Positions 12,634-13,082 of a DNA stretch of 13,082 bases are shown one piece after another (the stretch's first letter is position 1; the number at the start of each line of letters is the position of its first letter). The stretch covers positions 1 through 13,082 of the forward strand of contig JBGQAM010000047.1 in assembly GCA_041494275.1 (NCBI GenBank), written 5' to 3'. Under the pieces are notes generated by a model. The model worked only from the letters and a program-made list of their open reading frames with translations, did not search any database and was not told where the DNA came from. This DNA comes from COMBO-56-21 sp041494275. GTDB taxonomy: Archaea; Thermoplasmatota; Thermoplasmata; UBA10834. Made by a program: the position numbers and the translations under genes.

Positions 12634-13082
12634 TTGAAGGTCAAGTTTCTCGTGACACCCGTCGGACTAATGATGGGGAACATTGAATCTGCCAAGAGGT
12701 TGGCCAATGCGCTGATCCGCCAAGGGCTTGAGGTGACAAATGACCTCAGGGACAGAAGGTACGACATTCTTCATGTTCATACCCCTGTACCTCCGAGCAA
12801 CATTACGATCGTGAGGAGAGCGAAGAAGATGGGCGTCCCCGTCGTGTTGCATGCTCACACCACTGCGGAAGACGCCGAAGGCACCTGGACCGGGAGCTCG
12901 GCTTTGTCCGGTTTGACTGGCAAGTACCTTACCCACTTCTACAACCTCGGAGACATAGTACTGGCGCCCAGTGCTTGGACTAAGGAGAGGCTCCAAGCGC
13001 GAGGCGTGACCGTTCCGATAAAGGTCTTGAGCAACGGAGTTGACCTCGAGAGATTCAGTTTCCAGCAAGAGCGCAGAGAGAG
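12634..13082 (+). CDS. GT4-family glycosyltransferase, N-terminal part
   Basis: The gene runs off the right edge, so only the first 149 residues are seen. They form the N-terminal Rossmann half of a GT-B glycosyltransferase of family GT4: MKVKFLVTPVGLMMGNIESA with the acceptor loop and helix SAKRLANALIRQGLEV, the strand DILHVHTP (44-51), VLHAHTT (71-77), the ADIV-like GDIVLAPSAWTKERL (106-120) and the inter-domain VLSNGVDLERF (131-141). The nucleotide-sugar binding C-terminal half with its E-x7-E motif lies outside. The start is TTG at 12634, nine bases after AGGTGG (12619-12624); the next ATGs (12670) would remove the first beta strand. Members add sugars to lipids, surface glycans or protein-linked glycans; the acceptor here is unknown. 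Confidence 0.88.
   Translation, partial: MKVKFLVTPVGLMMGNIESAKRLANALIRQGLEVTNDLRDRRYDILHVHTPVPPSNITIVRRAKKMGVPVVLHAHTTAEDAEGTWTGSSALSGLTGKYLTHFYNLGDIVLAPSAWTKERLQARGVTVPIKVLSNGVDLERFSFQQERRE

Noticed and set aside
12667..13068. 133-residue minus-strand frame at the right edge
   Set aside because: It lies opposite the glycosyltransferase, whose GT4 motifs are unmistakable.

Overview
This is chromosomal DNA of an archaeon. The window encodes archaeal/eukaryotic-type proteins (eIF2 alpha, Nop10, ribosomal proteins L44e and S27e, a PAC2-family protein). It also has TATA boxes about 25 to 30 bases ahead of likely transcription starts, several nearly leaderless genes, and an intron-containing tRNA-Tyr. 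The 7TM plus DUF835 protein, the moderate GC content and the mix of archaeal families suggest a euryarchaeal relative, perhaps Thermoplasmatota. That placement is inference from gene content. I see no mobile element, rRNA, CRISPR array or phage gene, so most of the window looks like ordinary core genome with some unassigned accessory genes.

Left part (1-2770): a possible 56-residue ORF (minus), then a CheY-like single-domain response regulator followed by a seven-helix membrane protein carrying an eight-cysteine cluster and a C-terminal DUF835 domain. These two probably belong to one signalling unit. Convergent to them is an intron-bearing tRNA-Tyr(GUA), then a ribbon-helix-helix regulator whose start codon is not evident.

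Translation block (2812-4993, minus): rpl44e, rps27e, eif2a, nop10 and a PAC2-family gene are packed almost without gaps, the last four joined by start/stop overlap or abutment. This is a known archaeal gene order linking ribosome, translation initiation, rRNA modification and (by family) proteasome assembly. Divergent from it is a small winged-helix regulator with a palindrome between its TATA box and start codon.

Metabolic block (5540-7191, minus): a zinc-ribbon protein, a creatininase/ArfB-type metalloamidohydrolase and ribose-5-phosphate isomerase A form a tight operon. Divergent from it is a Dph6-type ATP pyrophosphatase (diphthamide synthesis on EF-2).

Right part (8030-13082): a full-length lysine 2,3-aminomutase with hairpins on both sides of the gene, a VIT1/CCC1-type iron/manganese transporter with a near-complete cytoplasmic metal-binding domain, a divergent secreted or membrane-anchored DUF2330-like protein sharing the control region, a RimJ/RimL-type acetyltransferase, and the N-terminal part of a GT4 glycosyltransferase running off the right edge. 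The most distinctive non-coding signals are a 9+9 base inverted repeat lying on the transporter's TATA box, the kamA leader hairpin over its ribosome binding site, and the uncertain starts and introns noted below.
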